The notes: generated by a model from the sequence alone, not told the origin. DNA of 64,000 nt from Holophagales bacterium (GCA_016714815.1 JADKBZ010000021.1:1-64000); one strand, 5' to 3'; numbered from the stretch's first letter, positions 17,079 to 28,352 are shown. Made by a program: numbers and translations.

Positions 17079-17461
17079 TGACTCCAGGGGCCGCGCTTCC
17101 CTGCGTTCTCTACGACGACTCCTGCGGTTTCTGCCGCCGGTGGGTCCCGTTCTGGGGGCCGACTCTCCTTCGGCACGGCTTTGCCATTGCGCCGCTTCAG
17201 AGCCCGTGGGTGGCGGAGGCGATTCCTCTCCCGGCGGACGAGCTGCTCCACGACATCCGGCTCCTCCTCCCCACTGGAGATCACCTGCACGGGGCCGAGG
17301 CCTACCGGTACGTGATGCGGCGGATCTGGTGGGCGTGGCCGCTCTACCTCCTGTCGGTGACTCCCGGGCTCTCGCGTCTCTTCGACCTCGGCTACCGGAC
17401 GTTCGCGCGGAACCGGCACCGGTTTTCCAGGGCCTGCGGGTTGCCTGGCGGGGGAGGCTGA
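17078..17461 (+). CDS. DCC-family thiol-disulfide oxidoreductase-like protein (DUF393)
   Basis: Small redox-like protein; the family name comes from the DxxCxxC motif, seen here as LYDDSCGFCRRW. The 127-residue length and the C-terminal RTFARNRHRFSR segment are typical. The ATG shares bases with the expected stop of the DUF2071 gene and has GGGAGGAGA upstream. DUF2071 and DCC genes are often neighbours. The partner protein is unknown. Confidence 0.85.
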   Translation: MTPGAALPCVLYDDSCGFCRRWVPFWGPTLLRHGFAIAPLQSPWVAEAIPLPADELLHDIRLLLPTGDHLHGAEAYRYVMRRIWWAWPLYLLSVTPGLSRLFDLGYRTFARNRHRFSRACGLPGGGG

Positions 17462-17492
17462 CCGGCGCGTCCCGCCCGAGCCGAGCCCCGCC

Positions 17493-18149
17493 TCAGCCGG
17501 CGGCCGGCGCCAGCTGGACCGCGAGCGTCTCGAGGGAGAGCGTCAGGTCGACGTTCTTCACCGTCGTCCCGGCGAAGGGGCCGACGACCGTCGGCGCGAA
17601 ATTCAGGATTCCGCGCACCCCGGCCTGGGCGAGCGAGAGCGCCGCGCCGGCGGCGTTCTCGGGCGGCACGGCGACGACGCCGATCTCGGCGCCAAGCTCC
17701 GAAACGGACTCGCGGAGCGCTTCCGCGTGCCGGATCGGGATTCCCGTCCTCGATCTTCCGCCCACTTTCCGGCCGTCGACGTCGAACAGCGCGCCGACGC
17801 GGAACGAGTCCCCGTTGAAGTTCTTCGAGTCGGCGAGCGCCTGACCGAGGTGCCCGGCGCCGACGATCACGACGACGCGGACCCGGTCGAGCCCGAGGAT
17901 CGCGCCGAGGCGGGCCTTGAGGTCCGCCACCCGGTACCCCACTCCGCGGACGCCGAACTCGCCGAGGTGCGCGAGGTCCTTGCGGATCTGGGCCGCGTTC
18001 CCTCCGAGCCGCTCTGCGAGGCCGGCCGAGGAGATGGTGTCGACACCCACGGCCTCGAGGCCCCCGAGAACGCGCAGCAGCAGAGAGAGGCGGTGGGTGG
18101 CGGCCTCCGAGAGCCCGTCCCGGCGCGAGCGGACCGCCGTGGAGGTCAC
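17493..18149 (-). CDS. rex: Redox-sensing transcriptional repressor Rex
   Basis: NADH/NAD-sensing repressor of respiratory and fermentative genes. The N-terminal winged helix includes ISSAGLAERLGGNAAQIRKDL and GVRGVGY; the Rossmann domain has VVIVGAGHLGQAL, and the dimerising C-terminal region follows (VAVPPENAAGAALSLAQAGVRGILNFAP). The 218 residues match the family. It is encoded just downstream of nuoN on the same strand. A Rex-box-like palindrome lies before nuoA at the other end of the cluster, so it most likely controls complex I. Confidence 0.93.
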   Translation of the reverse strand: MTSTAVRSRRDGLSEAATHRLSLLLRVLGGLEAVGVDTISSAGLAERLGGNAAQIRKDLAHLGEFGVRGVGYRVADLKARLGAILGLDRVRVVVIVGAGHLGQALADSKNFNGDSFRVGALFDVDGRKVGGRSRTGIPIRHAEALRESVSELGAEIGVVAVPPENAAGAALSLAQAGVRGILNFAPTVVGPFAGTTVKNVDLTLSLETLAVQLAPAAG

Positions 18150-18214
18150 GGAAGGACCTCCCGTGGCCCTTCCGTGACCCTTCGCGGGACGTGCATGGAG
18201 GAAGCCGCCGCCCT

Positions 18215-19669
<1,455 letters not shown>

Positions 19670-19697
19670 GTTCAGCAGCTCCTCTCGGTGGCGGACG

Positions 19698-21251
19698 TCA
19701 CGGGACCATCCGGACGGTGGCGATCTGCACGACCGTCTCGACGGAGTTGCGGACGAGGTCGAGGACCGGCTGCGGCCAGACCCCGAAGAGGACGACGAGG
19801 ACGATCATCGGCATCGCCGCGGCGAATTCCCAGGCGTTGATGTCGGTGAGGCCGAGGTTGGCCTTCACCCGGTTCGGTCCCCAGAAGACCTTCTGGACGA
19901 GGGTGAGGAGGTAGATGGCGCCGAGGATGAGGCCCGTCGCCGCGACCGCGGCCCAGACGACGTTCGCCTTGAAGACCCCGGCGAGGATCAGGAACTCGCC
20001 GACGAATCCGTTGAGGCCCGGCAGGCCGACGGAGCCGAGGACGGCGATGATGAAGAGGGTCGTCGTGATCGGGACCTGCGAGGCGACGCCGCCGTAGTCG
20101 GCCATCTCCCTCGTGTGGCGCCTCTCGTAGAGGACGCCGACGAGGAGGAAGAGGAGGCCCGTGGTGAGGCCGTGCCCGACCATCTGGATCACCGCGCCGG
20201 AGACCGCCGTCACGTTCCCCGCGAAGATCCCGAGGACGACGAGGGCGAGGTGGCTGACCGAGGAGTAGGCCACAAGCTTCTTCATGTCCTTCTGGGCCGC
20301 GGCGACCCAGGCGCCGTAGACGATGCCGATCAGCGCGAGGACGGCGATGACGGGCGCGTAGCGGGCGGCCGCGCCGGGGAAGAGCGGGAGGGTGAAGCGG
20401 AGGAGGCCGTACGTCCCGAGCTTCAGGAGGACCCCGGCGAGGATGATCGAGCCGCCCGTCGGCGCCTCGACGTGGGCGTCGGGGAGCCAGGTGTGGAGCG
20501 GCCAGAGCGGGACCTTCACGAGGAAGGCGAGGGCGAAGGCCCAGAAGAGGAGGGCCTCCTGGGTCCCGGTGAGACCCCACGCGCCGGAGGCGGCTGCGGG
20601 GATCCACTCGAGGAGGGAGAAGGTCAGGATGCCGGTCGTCCGGGCGTGGACGCCCGAGGCGAAGAGGATCCCGACGAACATCAGCAGCGAGCCCGCCAGG
20701 GTGAAGAGGACGAACTTCATCGTCGCGTAGATGCGACGCTTGCCGCCCCAGATCCCGATGATGAAGTACATCGGGATGAGCATCACTTCCCAGAAGACGT
20801 AGAAGAGGATCGCGTCGAGGGCGACGAGGCTCCCGAGCATCCCCGTCTCCAGGACGAGGAACGCGGCGACGTAGCCGCGCAGCTTCGGCACCGTCTGCCC
20901 GAACGAGTAGACGAGGACGAGGAACGTCAGGAAGGTCGTCAGGAGGAGGAGGACGAGCGAGATCCCGTCGATCCCCATCAGGTAGCGGATCCCGAAGCGC
21001 GGGATCCACGGCCGGTCGACGAGGAGAGGCCGGAAGGCCTCCATCCCGGCGATTGCGGGGTTGAACTTCTGGAGGACGGCGACCGAGACGGCGAACGTGG
21101 CTCCGCTCGCCAGGAGCCCGACGGCGCGGATCGCGTTCTTGGCCTCGTTCGAGAGGAAGAGGAGGACCAGGGCCCCGAGCGACGGCAGGAAGACGAGCGT
21201 CGTCAGGATGTCGGCCCCGAGCCACTGGATGGAGGTGCTGGAGTCGAGCAT
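19698..21251 (-). CDS. nuoM: NADH-quinone oxidoreductase subunit M
   Basis: Antiporter-like proton-pumping subunit of complex I. The 517 residues carry the conserved glutamate in LVLETGMLGSLVALD, the AFLVKVPLWPLHTWLPDAHVEAPT signature (around residue 237) and the SVSHLALVVLGIF segment. It follows nuoL by 6 bases. Confidence 0.96.
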   Translation of the reverse strand: MLDSSTSIQWLGADILTTLVFLPSLGALVLLFLSNEAKNAIRAVGLLASGATFAVSVAVLQKFNPAIAGMEAFRPLLVDRPWIPRFGIRYLMGIDGISLVLLLLTTFLTFLVLVYSFGQTVPKLRGYVAAFLVLETGMLGSLVALDAILFYVFWEVMLIPMYFIIGIWGGKRRIYATMKFVLFTLAGSLLMFVGILFASGVHARTTGILTFSLLEWIPAAASGAWGLTGTQEALLFWAFALAFLVKVPLWPLHTWLPDAHVEAPTGGSIILAGVLLKLGTYGLLRFTLPLFPGAAARYAPVIAVLALIGIVYGAWVAAAQKDMKKLVAYSSVSHLALVVLGIFAGNVTAVSGAVIQMVGHGLTTGLLFLLVGVLYERRHTREMADYGGVASQVPITTTLFIIAVLGSVGLPGLNGFVGEFLILAGVFKANVVWAAVAATGLILGAIYLLTLVQKVFWGPNRVKANLGLTDINAWEFAAAMPMIVLVVLFGVWPQPVLDLVRNSVETVVQIATVRMVP

Positions 21252-21257
21252 GCTCTC

Positions 21258-23360
21258 CTACCGCAGGAAGACGTAGAACGCGAAGGCGAGGACGCCGAGC
21301 GTGAAGCTCAGCGCGTAGTTACGGACGTTCCCGGTCGTGAAGAACCGGAAGAGGTCGCCGGTCAGCTCGACGAGGAAGGCGGAGGCGTTGATGACGCCGT
21401 CGATGACCAGGGAGTCGAAGCCGCGCCAGAGGAACGTCCCGATCTTCCGGAACGGGGCGAGAACGCCGGCCTCGATCCCCTCGTCGACGAACCACCGGTT
21501 CTCCACGAGGCGGCCGAGGAGGCCGCTCTTCAGGTAGAAGGCGTTCGCCGGCGCGCTCGGGACCTCGGCGGTCGCGCCGCGCTGACCGTACCAGCGCCAG
21601 GCGAGGACGATGCCCGCCGTCGCGACGGCGACCGAGAGGCCCATCAGGATCCACTCGGTCAGGTGGGTGACGTGGTGCGGGTGCGCAACGGCGAGCGATG
21701 GGGCGAGGAACTCGATGAAGCGGTTCTTTCCTCCGAGCACCTCGGGCACCCCGAGGAAGCCGGCGACGACCGAGAAGAACGCCAGGACGACGAGCGGCAC
21801 GGTCATCGTGGCAGGCGATTCGTGAACGTGCGCCTCGGCCCCCTTCGGCCCGCGGAACTCGCCGTAGAAGGTCATCCGCGCGAGGCGGAACATGTAGAAG
21901 GCGGTCATTCCGGCGGTGAAGAGGCCGACCGCGAAGAGGACCGGGTGGCCCGCGCCGAACGCCGCGCCGAGGATCTGGTCCTTCGAGAAGAAGCCGGCGA
22001 GCGGCGGGATCCCGGCGATGGCGACCGTGGCGAACATCATCGTCAGGAAGGTCTTCGGGATCCGCTTCCCGAGGCCGCCCATGGCGCGCATGTCCTGCTC
22101 GTGGTGCATCGCCATGATGACCGAGCCGGAGCCGAGGAAGAGGCAGGCCTTGAAGAAGGCGTGGGTGAAGACGTGGAACATCCCCGCGCCGAACGCTCCG
22201 ACGCCGCACGCCAGGAACATGTAGCCCAGCTGCGAGACGGTGGAGTAGGCGAGGACCTTCTTGATGTCGTTCTGGGCGAGGCCGATCGTCGCGGCGAGAA
22301 CCGCGGTCAGGGCGCCGATCCAGGCGACGAGCGTCATCGCGTCGGGGGCGAGGACGAAGACGGCCGAGCAGCGGGCGACGAGGTAGACGCCCGCCGTGAC
22401 CATCGTCGCGGCGTGGATGAGCGCGGAGACGGGCGTCGGGCCGGCCATGGCGTCCGGCAGCCAGACGTAGAGAGGCACCTGCGCGCTCTTGCCGACCGCG
22501 CCGAGGAAGAGGAGGAGGCAGACGGCGTAGACGCCGAGCGGCGCGTGGCCGTTCATCGCCCCCTGCTTTGCGAGGTCGACGAAGGAGAAGTCCGTCGTCC
22601 CGAAGAGGGCGAGGATGCCGAAGATCCCGAGGACCATCCCGAAGTCGCCGATCCGGTTCGTGACGAACGCCTTCTTGCCGGCCGCGTGGGCGAAGTCCTT
22701 CTCGTAGTAGTAGCCGATGAGGAGGTAGGAGCAGAGCCCGACGCCCTCCCAGCCGATGAAGAGGACCGGCAGGCTGTTGGCCAGGACGAGCGTCAGCATC
22801 GCGAACATGAAGAGGTTCAGGTAGGCGAAGTAGCGCCCGTACCCTTCCTCGTCCTGCAGGTAGCCGACGCTGTAGACGTGGATGAGTAGCCCCACGAACG
22901 TGACGAACGCGATCATCATCGCCGAGAGCGCGTCGAGCCGGAAGGCCAGGTCGACCGTCACGTGCCCCGCCGCCATCCAGCGGTACGCCGTCTGGATCAC
23001 GGGGGCGAGGCCCCCTTCGGTGGCGAGGGAGCCGAGGACGTAGGGGACGAGGTTCGCGAAGGCGACGACGGCGGCGAGGCCGACCGAGAGGACGCCGACG
23101 ACGCCGTGGAAGAGCCGCTCCCCGTATGGCAGGAACGGACCGGAGGGACCGTGCCCGTGAGCGTCGTGGCCGTGATCCGCTCCGGCGTGGTCGTCGTGAC
23201 CGTGCGCGTGATCGTCGTGGCCGTGGTCGTCCGGGTTGGCGGCGCGCCACTCGGCGGTCGTCTTCGCAGCCCGGCGCCACCCGTTGAGAAGCGCGACGAG
23301 GCCGTTCAGGAGGAACCCCGCGAGCGGGAGGGCGGGGATGAGCCAGAGGGGAAGAGTCAT
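21258..23360 (-). CDS. nuoL: NADH-quinone oxidoreductase subunit L with His-rich loop
   Basis: Distal proton-pumping subunit of complex I with the long lateral helix at its C-terminus. The 700 residues include IGWEGVGLCSYLLIGYYYE, GKSAQVPLYVWLPDAMAGPTPVSALIHAATMVTAG and AYSTVSQLGYMFLACG. Unusually, after the first helix (residues about 44-70) there is a loop built from repeated HGHDDHAHG-like units with more than a dozen histidines, placed where most NuoL proteins have a short loop. It could be a metal-binding loop or low-complexity drift. Confidence 0.95.
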   Translation of the reverse strand: MTLPLWLIPALPLAGFLLNGLVALLNGWRRAAKTTAEWRAANPDDHGHDDHAHGHDDHAGADHGHDAHGHGPSGPFLPYGERLFHGVVGVLSVGLAAVVAFANLVPYVLGSLATEGGLAPVIQTAYRWMAAGHVTVDLAFRLDALSAMMIAFVTFVGLLIHVYSVGYLQDEEGYGRYFAYLNLFMFAMLTLVLANSLPVLFIGWEGVGLCSYLLIGYYYEKDFAHAAGKKAFVTNRIGDFGMVLGIFGILALFGTTDFSFVDLAKQGAMNGHAPLGVYAVCLLLFLGAVGKSAQVPLYVWLPDAMAGPTPVSALIHAATMVTAGVYLVARCSAVFVLAPDAMTLVAWIGALTAVLAATIGLAQNDIKKVLAYSTVSQLGYMFLACGVGAFGAGMFHVFTHAFFKACLFLGSGSVIMAMHHEQDMRAMGGLGKRIPKTFLTMMFATVAIAGIPPLAGFFSKDQILGAAFGAGHPVLFAVGLFTAGMTAFYMFRLARMTFYGEFRGPKGAEAHVHESPATMTVPLVVLAFFSVVAGFLGVPEVLGGKNRFIEFLAPSLAVAHPHHVTHLTEWILMGLSVAVATAGIVLAWRWYGQRGATAEVPSAPANAFYLKSGLLGRLVENRWFVDEGIEAGVLAPFRKIGTFLWRGFDSLVIDGVINASAFLVELTGDLFRFFTTGNVRNYALSFTLGVLAFAFYVFLR

Positions 23361-23373
23361 GGCGTCGTGTCCC

Positions 23374-23712
23374 TCACCACTTCAGCGAGCTGAGCCGGTC
23401 GACGTCGATCGTCCGTCGCGTGCGGAAGAGGGCGACGAAGATCGCGAGGCCGACGGCCGCCTCGGCGGCGGCGATGGCGATGACGAAGAAGACGACCATC
23501 TGGCCGGTCGCGTCTCCCCGCATCCGGGCGTAGGCCAGGACGAGGAGGTTGACGGCGTTCATCATCAGCTCGATCGAGAGGAAGATCGAAAGGGTGTTCC
23601 TCTTCAGGAGCGCCCCGGCGAGCCCGATGACGAAGAGGATCGTCCCGACCGCCAGGTAGGCGTTCAGGGGGACGGTCATCGGGACGACGGCGTTCATTGC
23701 GGCGCCCTCCAT
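23374..23712 (-). CDS. nuoK: NADH-quinone oxidoreductase subunit K
   Basis: Small three-helix membrane subunit (MrpC-like) of complex I. The 112 residues include YLAVGTILFVIGLAGALL, the conserved glutamate in LSIELMMNAVNLLVL, and VVFFVIAIAAAEAAVGLAI with the second glutamate. It starts 1 base after the nuoJ stop. Confidence 0.95.
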   Translation of the reverse strand: MEGAAMNAVVPMTVPLNAYLAVGTILFVIGLAGALLKRNTLSIFLSIELMMNAVNLLVLAYARMRGDATGQMVVFFVIAIAAAEAAVGLAIFVALFRTRRTIDVDRLSSLKW

Positions 23713-23713
23713 C

Positions 23714-24229
23714 TCAGTCGAACCTCCGCTTGGAGAGGATGAGAGCGCCGACGGCCGCGAGCAGGAGCAGCACCGAGAGCGCTTCGAAGGCGAGCAGGTG
23801 GTCGGAGAAGAGGAGCCTGCCCAGGATCGGGATCTCGTCCGTCACGTTGCCGATCGGGCCCCCGGCCGCCGGCACCGGCGGCGCCCCGGCCTTCAGCGTC
23901 ACGCCGAGGAGGAGCCCCCCGAGGGCGACGACCGTCACGAGGCCGAGGAGCTTCTGGATCGGCCTCTCGTCGTGCCCCTCCGCTTCCTGCGTCAGGTTCA
24001 GGAGCATGACGACGAAGAGGAAGAGGACGAGGATCGCGCCGGCGTAGACGATCACCTGCAGCGCCGCGATGAAGGGGGCCGACAGGAGGATCGAGAGGAC
24101 CGCGAGGGCGAAGAAGGTCAGGACGAGGGAGATCACGCTCTTGACGGGCGTCTTGACGACGACCATCGCGAGGGCGGAGACGATCGCGAGCCCCGAGGCG
24201 ATCGCGAAGACGACGAGCTCGAGCGACAT
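23714..24229 (-). CDS. nuoJ: NADH-quinone oxidoreductase subunit J
   Basis: Five-helix membrane subunit of complex I. The 171 residues include VKTPVKSVISLVLTFFALAVL and the pi-bulge helix QVIVYAGAILVLFLFVVMLLNL. It lies directly after nuoH with 13 bases between; nuoI, which normally stands between H and J, is absent. Confidence 0.94.
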   Translation of the reverse strand: MSLELVVFAIASGLAIVSALAMVVVKTPVKSVISLVLTFFALAVLSILLSAPFIAALQVIVYAGAILVLFLFVVMLLNLTQEAEGHDERPIQKLLGLVTVVALGGLLLGVTLKAGAPPVPAAGGPIGNVTDEIPILGRLLFSDHLLAFEALSVLLLLAAVGALILSKRRFD

Positions 24230-24242
24230 CGGCTTCAGTCCC

Positions 24243-25276
24243 TCATTTCGCGGCGACGAACGCCGCCACGACGATCAGGTGGAGGAAGGAGAGCGGGAGG
24301 AGGACCTTCCAGCCCAGGTCCATGAGCTGGTCGTACCGGAAGCGGGGGAACGTCCAGCGGACCCAGATGAAGAGGGCGATGAACGCGAGCGTCTTCGCGA
24401 AGAAGACGGCGATCGACGCGAGGGCTCCCCAGACGCCGGTGAAGGTGACCCCCGGGAGCGACCAGCCGCCGAAGTAGAGGTCACCACGAGACCCGAGGCG
24501 GCGATGATGTTCGCGTACTCGCCCATGAAGAACATGCCGAACTTGAAGGCCGAGTACTCGGTGTGGAAGCCCGCGACGAGCTCGGCCTCGGCCTCGGCGA
24601 GGTCGAACGGGAGCCGGTTCGTCTCGGCGAAGACCGCGATCAGGAAGATCAGGAACCCGAAGAACTGGGGGACGACGTTCCAGACGTGCGACTGCTGCCA
24701 CTCCACGACGGCGGGGAGGCGGAGCGATCCGGCGACCAGGAACGTCGAGGCGGCTGCGAAGCCCATCGAGAGCTCGTAGCTGATGATCTGGGCCGAGGCG
24801 CGCAGGCCCCCCATCATCGAGTACTTGTTGTTCGACGCCCAGCCGGCCAGGACGATGCCGTAGATGCCGAGGGACGAGAAAGCGAAGATGTAGAGGATCC
24901 CGATGTTGACGTCGGCGATGATGAGCGGCACGTGCCGGGTGACGCCGCCGAGCGTGACGTCGAGCGGCGCGCCGAACGGGATGACGGCGAACGTCACGAG
25001 GGCCGGCATCATCGTGATCCAGGGCGCCAGGTTGTAGAGGAGCTTGTCGACGTAGGTCGGCGTGACGTCTTCCTTCATGAAGAGCTTGATCACGTCGGCC
25101 ACGGCCTGGAAGAGGCCGAAGGGGCCGACCCGGTTCGGGCCGGGACGGTCCTGGATCATCCCGGCGCCCCGCCGCTCGGCCCAGACGAGGTTCGGCAGGA
25201 GGGCCGCCAGGGCGATGGCCCAGATGAGGAGGATCTTCACGATCGCCGCGACGATGGTGAAAGTGGCGTCGCTCAC
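24243..25276 (-). CDS. nuoH: NADH-quinone oxidoreductase subunit H, interrupted by an apparent 1-base deletion
   Basis: Membrane subunit that forms the quinone chamber at the foot of complex I. The N-terminal part (GTG start at 25276) has LVWAERRGAGMIQDRPGPNRVGP, FNLAPWITMMPALVTF-like helices and the LPFDLAEAEAELVAGFHTEYSAFKF block. Near 24479-24481 the frame breaks: the sequence reads VVTSTSA instead of the expected LYFGGW. The remaining 80 residues, beginning LYFGGWSLPG and ending LIVVAAFVAAK, continue in another frame. Adding one base there restores a 344-residue NuoH. Overlap with nuoG is four bases. I consider it a functional gene with a sequence error. Confidence 0.88.
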
Positions 25277-26985
25277 TTCTCTCCTCCGGCCGCTCTGGCT
25301 CCCCGGGCTTCGGCGGCGGACGCCAGGATCTCGGCGGGATTCGAGAGCCGCCTCTCGAGCAGGACGTCGTAGGCCGAGGTCGGGGAGGCCGACGGGTCGC
25401 TCCCGGCCAGGGCCGCAGAGTCCCACTCGAGGCCGGCGTAGCCCGGCACGGTCCCCTTCATCCGCTCGAAGACGGCCCGGGCCGTCCACTGCGGGTCGAA
25501 GACGCCCCACCTCTTCCCGAGGTGGAGGAGGACCTCTAGGTCGGTCCTCACGATCGGCGGCGGGACGATGGCGAGCTGGAACCTCTGGACGAGGCCGAGG
25601 ACGTTCACGAACGTCCCTTCCTTGCCGGCGAGGCTCGCCACGGGGAGGAGGACGTCGGCCGCCTCGGTGAGCGGGTTCGTCCGCCGCCCGTGGACGACGA
25701 GCGTCTTCGCCCGCCGGAGCGCCTCGACGAACTTCGGGTCCGAGACGCGCGAGGTGAACTCGGCGTCGGCGACGTAGAGGACCTCCGGCGTGTACGACCC
25801 GTCGAGGAGGCGGGCGAGGGCGGAGCCCTTGCCGGCGCGGGCCACGCCCGCGGCCTCGGCGCCGCGCGAGTTCGGCGCGGCCTCCCTGCCGACGAGCCAG
25901 CCGCCCGGTACGGCGGGGTTCTTGATCTTTCGTTCGGGGCCGAGGTCGGGGTGGAACTCGACCTGCGACGCGCCGACGGTTCCCTTGAAGAGCTGCGCGA
26001 GAAGCCAGCTTTCCTCGGTGGCGAGGCGGGCCGAGCCGAGGACGAGGACCGAGGCCGGGTCCTTCGCGACGGCGGCGTCGACGGCGGCCTTGACCGCGTC
26101 GAGCGCTTCGCCCCAGTGGGTCTCGCGGGCCTTCCCGCCGGCCCTGAGGATGGGCCGCGTGAAGTCGTTCCCGTTCAGCTCCTCGGCGCGGAAGCGGCCG
26201 TAGTCGCACATCCAGAAGTCGTTCACGGCGAGGTTCACGCGCGGCAGGAACCGGTAGACGGTCCGGTCGCGGTGCTCAATGGAGATGTTGCAGCCGATCT
26301 CGCATCCGTCGCAGACCGACTTCGCCTTGTCGAGCCACCAGACGCGCTTCCTGAAGCGGAACTCCTTGGTCGTCAGGGCGCCGACCGGGCAGACGTCGGC
26401 GGCACAGGCCGACCACTCGTTGTCGAGCGCCTTCCCCTCGTGCGTCCAGACGAAAGCGTGGCCGCCCCGTTCGATCAGCGACAGTTCGCCGGTGCCGGAA
26501 ATCTCGTTGCAGAACCGGATGCAGCGCGTGCACTGGATGCAGCGCGTCATGTCGGCGATGACGTGGGGGCCGATGTCCGTCCGGTCGTAGCCGGGAAACT
26601 GGCGGCGCGGCTCGACCGTCCGCGAGACGGGGAGTCCCGCGGCGACGGCGTTGTCCTGCAGCTTGCACTCGCCCGCCTGGTCGCAGATGGGGCAGTCGAG
26701 CGGGTGGTTGATGAGGAGGAACTCCATCGTCGCGTTGCGGGCGGAGAGGGCCTTCTCGGAAGACGCGAGGACGACCATCCCGTCGCGCACGGGGACCGTG
26801 CAGGAGGCCTGGATCTTCGGGACCCCTTCGATCTCGACCATGCACATCCGGCACTGGCCGACGATGGAGAGGCGCGGGTGGTAGCAGAAGTGGGGGACGT
26901 CGACCCCGGCCGCCCGGCACGCCTCGAGGACGTTCGCGGTGCCGGGGACCTCGACGGTCCGTCCGTCGACGGTGACCTTCGCCAT
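25273..26985 (-). CDS. nuoG: NADH-quinone oxidoreductase subunit G (short form)
   Basis: Iron-sulfur subunit of the complex I NADH-dehydrogenase module. The N-terminus has the 2Fe-2S ligands (HFCYHPRLSIVGQCRMC), the His-Cys3 cluster (HPLDCPICDQAGECKLQD) and CIQCTRCIRFC. A further Cys-rich motif, CDGCEIGC, opens the molybdopterin-oxidoreductase-like domain. At 570 residues it is much shorter than E. coli NuoG (about 900), so the last domain is reduced. ATG 26985 overlaps the nuoF stop (TGATG). Confidence 0.93.
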   Translation of the reverse strand: MAKVTVDGRTVEVPGTANVLEACRAAGVDVPHFCYHPRLSIVGQCRMCMVEIEGVPKIQASCTVPVRDGMVVLASSEKALSARNATMEFLLINHPLDCPICDQAGECKLQDNAVAAGLPVSRTVEPRRQFPGYDRTDIGPHVIADMTRCIQCTRCIRFCNEISGTGELSLIERGGHAFVWTHEGKALDNEWSACAADVCPVGALTTKEFRFRKRVWWLDKAKSVCDGCEIGCNISIEHRDRTVYRFLPRVNLAVNDFWMCDYGRFRAEELNGNDFTRPILRAGGKARETHWGEALDAVKAAVDAAVAKDPASVLVLGSARLATEESWLLAQLFKGTVGASQVEFHPDLGPERKIKNPAVPGGWLVGREAAPNSRGAEAAGVARAGKGSALARLLDGSYTPEVLYVADAEFTSRVSDPKFVEALRRAKTLVVHGRRTNPLTEAADVLLPVASLAGKEGTFVNVLGLVQRFQLAIVPPPIVRTDLEVLLHLGKRWGVFDPQWTARAVFERMKGTVPGYAGLEWDSAALAGSDPSASPTSAYDVLLERRLSNPAEILASAAEARGARAAGGEK

Positions 26986-28352
26986 CAGGAGTGCATCCCT
27001 TCCGCCGTCCGCTCGGCCACCTCGGAGGTGATCCCGGCCGCGGCTGCCTGCTCGAAGCCCGGGGAGGCGGACTTCGCGACGTACGCCTCGAACTCCTCGC
27101 GGAACTTCGGAATGGCCGAGAGGATCGGCGCGATCGCCGCATCGGCGAAGACGCAGATCGTCATGCCGTTCCCCATCTGCCCCGCGACCTGCATGAGCAT
27201 CTCGATGTCGGCCTTCTTCCCCTGGCCGGCCACGATCCGCTTGAGCATCTTGTGGAGCCACGGGGTCCCCTCGCGGCACGGCGTGCACTGCCCGCACGAC
27301 TCGTGGGCGTAGAACTTCGCGATGTTCGTGACCGCTTTCGGAATGTCGGTGGTCTCGTCCATGACGATGATGGCGGCCGAGCCGAGCATCGATTTCGCGG
27401 CGGCGACGCCGTCGAAGTCGAGGGGGACGTCCATCATCTCGTCGCCCGTCAGCATCGGGGCCGAGGAGCCGCCCGGGATGACGGCCTTCACCTTCCGGCC
27501 GCCCTTCATCCCGCCGCACATCGCGAGGAGGTCCCTGAAGGGGATCCCCATCGGCGCCTCGTAGACGCCCGGCTTCTCGACGTGCCCCGAGACGCAGTAG
27601 AGCTTCGGCCCGGTATTGCGCTCGTTCCGGCCGATCCCCTTGAACCAGTCGGCGCCGCGGTCGAGGATGTGCTTGACGCAGCAGAGCGTCTCGACGTTGT
27701 TGACGACGGTCGGGGCGTTCCAGACGCCCGAGACGGCGGGGAAGGGGGGCTTGATGCGCGGGTGGCCGCGCTTCCCCTCGAGGCTCTCGATGAGCGCCGT
27801 CTCCTCGCCGCAGATGTAGGCGCCGCCGCCGCGGTGGACCGTCAGGTCGAGGGCCATGCCGCTCCCGAGGACGTTCGTCCCGAGGAGCCCGGCCGCGTAG
27901 GCCTCGTCGATGGCGGCGTTGAGGATCTCGGCGCCGTGGACCATCTCCCCGCGGATGTAGATGTAGGCGTGCTTCACGTCGAGCGCGAAGCTGGCGAGCA
28001 TCATCCCCTCGAGGATCTGGTGGGGGTCCTTCTCGATCAGGATCCGGTCCTTGAACGTTCCGGGCTCCGACTCGTCGGCGTTGCAGAGGAGGTAGACGGG
28101 CTTGTCGCCCCTCTTCTCCTTCGGCGGGACGAAGGTCCACTTCATCCCGGTCGGGAAGCCGGCGCCGCCCCGGCCCCTGAGGCCCGAGGCCTTGACGAGG
28201 TCGGTCACCTTCGCCGGGGTCCACTCGCCCGTCTTCGACCCGGCGAGGACCTTCTTCCACGATTCGTAGCCGCCGTCGGCGACGTAGGTCGCGAGGGCAG
28301 AGGAGTTCTTCTTCCCGAAGCGGGCGGAGAGGACGGGCGCGAAATCGCTCAT
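26985..28352 (-). CDS. nuoF: NADH-quinone oxidoreductase subunit F
   Basis: NADH- and FMN-binding subunit that also carries the N3 4Fe-4S cluster. The 455 residues include the FMN/NADH motif GLRGRGGAGFPTGMKW, CNADESEPGTFKDR, GAGAYICGEETALIESLEG-type sequence and the cluster ligands ESCGQCTPCREG. It overlaps nuoE by four bases and nuoG by one. Confidence 0.96.
   Translation of the reverse strand: MSDFAPVLSARFGKKNSSALATYVADGGYESWKKVLAGSKTGEWTPAKVTDLVKASGLRGRGGAGFPTGMKWTFVPPKEKRGDKPVYLLCNADESEPGTFKDRILIEKDPHQILEGMMLASFALDVKHAYIYIRGEMVHGAEILNAAIDEAYAAGLLGTNVLGSGMALDLTVHRGGGAYICGEETALIESLEGKRGHPRIKPPFPAVSGVWNAPTVVNNVETLCCVKHILDRGADWFKGIGRNERNTGPKLYCVSGHVEKPGVYEAPMGIPFRDLLAMCGGMKGGRKVKAVIPGGSSAPMLTGDEMMDVPLDFDGVAAAKSMLGSAAIIVMDETTDIPKAVTNIAKFYAHESCGQCTPCREGTPWLHKMLKRIVAGQGKKADIEMLMQVAGQMGNGMTICVFADAAIAPILSAIPKFREEFEAYVAKSASPGFEQAAAAGITSEVAERTAEGMHS

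Noticed and set aside
15211..17844. One 877-codon plus-strand gene spanning the beta-helix gene end, DUF2071, DCC and antisense of rex
   Set aside because: Only the DUF2071 part is protein-like; the rest is Arg/Pro-rich out-of-frame sequence, consistent with a frame error at the DUF2071 3' end.
20115..22889. A 924-codon plus-strand open frame opposite nuoM and nuoL
   Set aside because: Composition (Glu/Asp/Arg/Gly/Val repeats) is the antisense of transmembrane codons; nuoL and nuoM are certain on the minus strand.
24243..25276. nuoH as a true pseudogene
   Set aside because: Both halves are perfectly conserved NuoH, a single added base repairs it, and four other genes in the window show the same type of defect.
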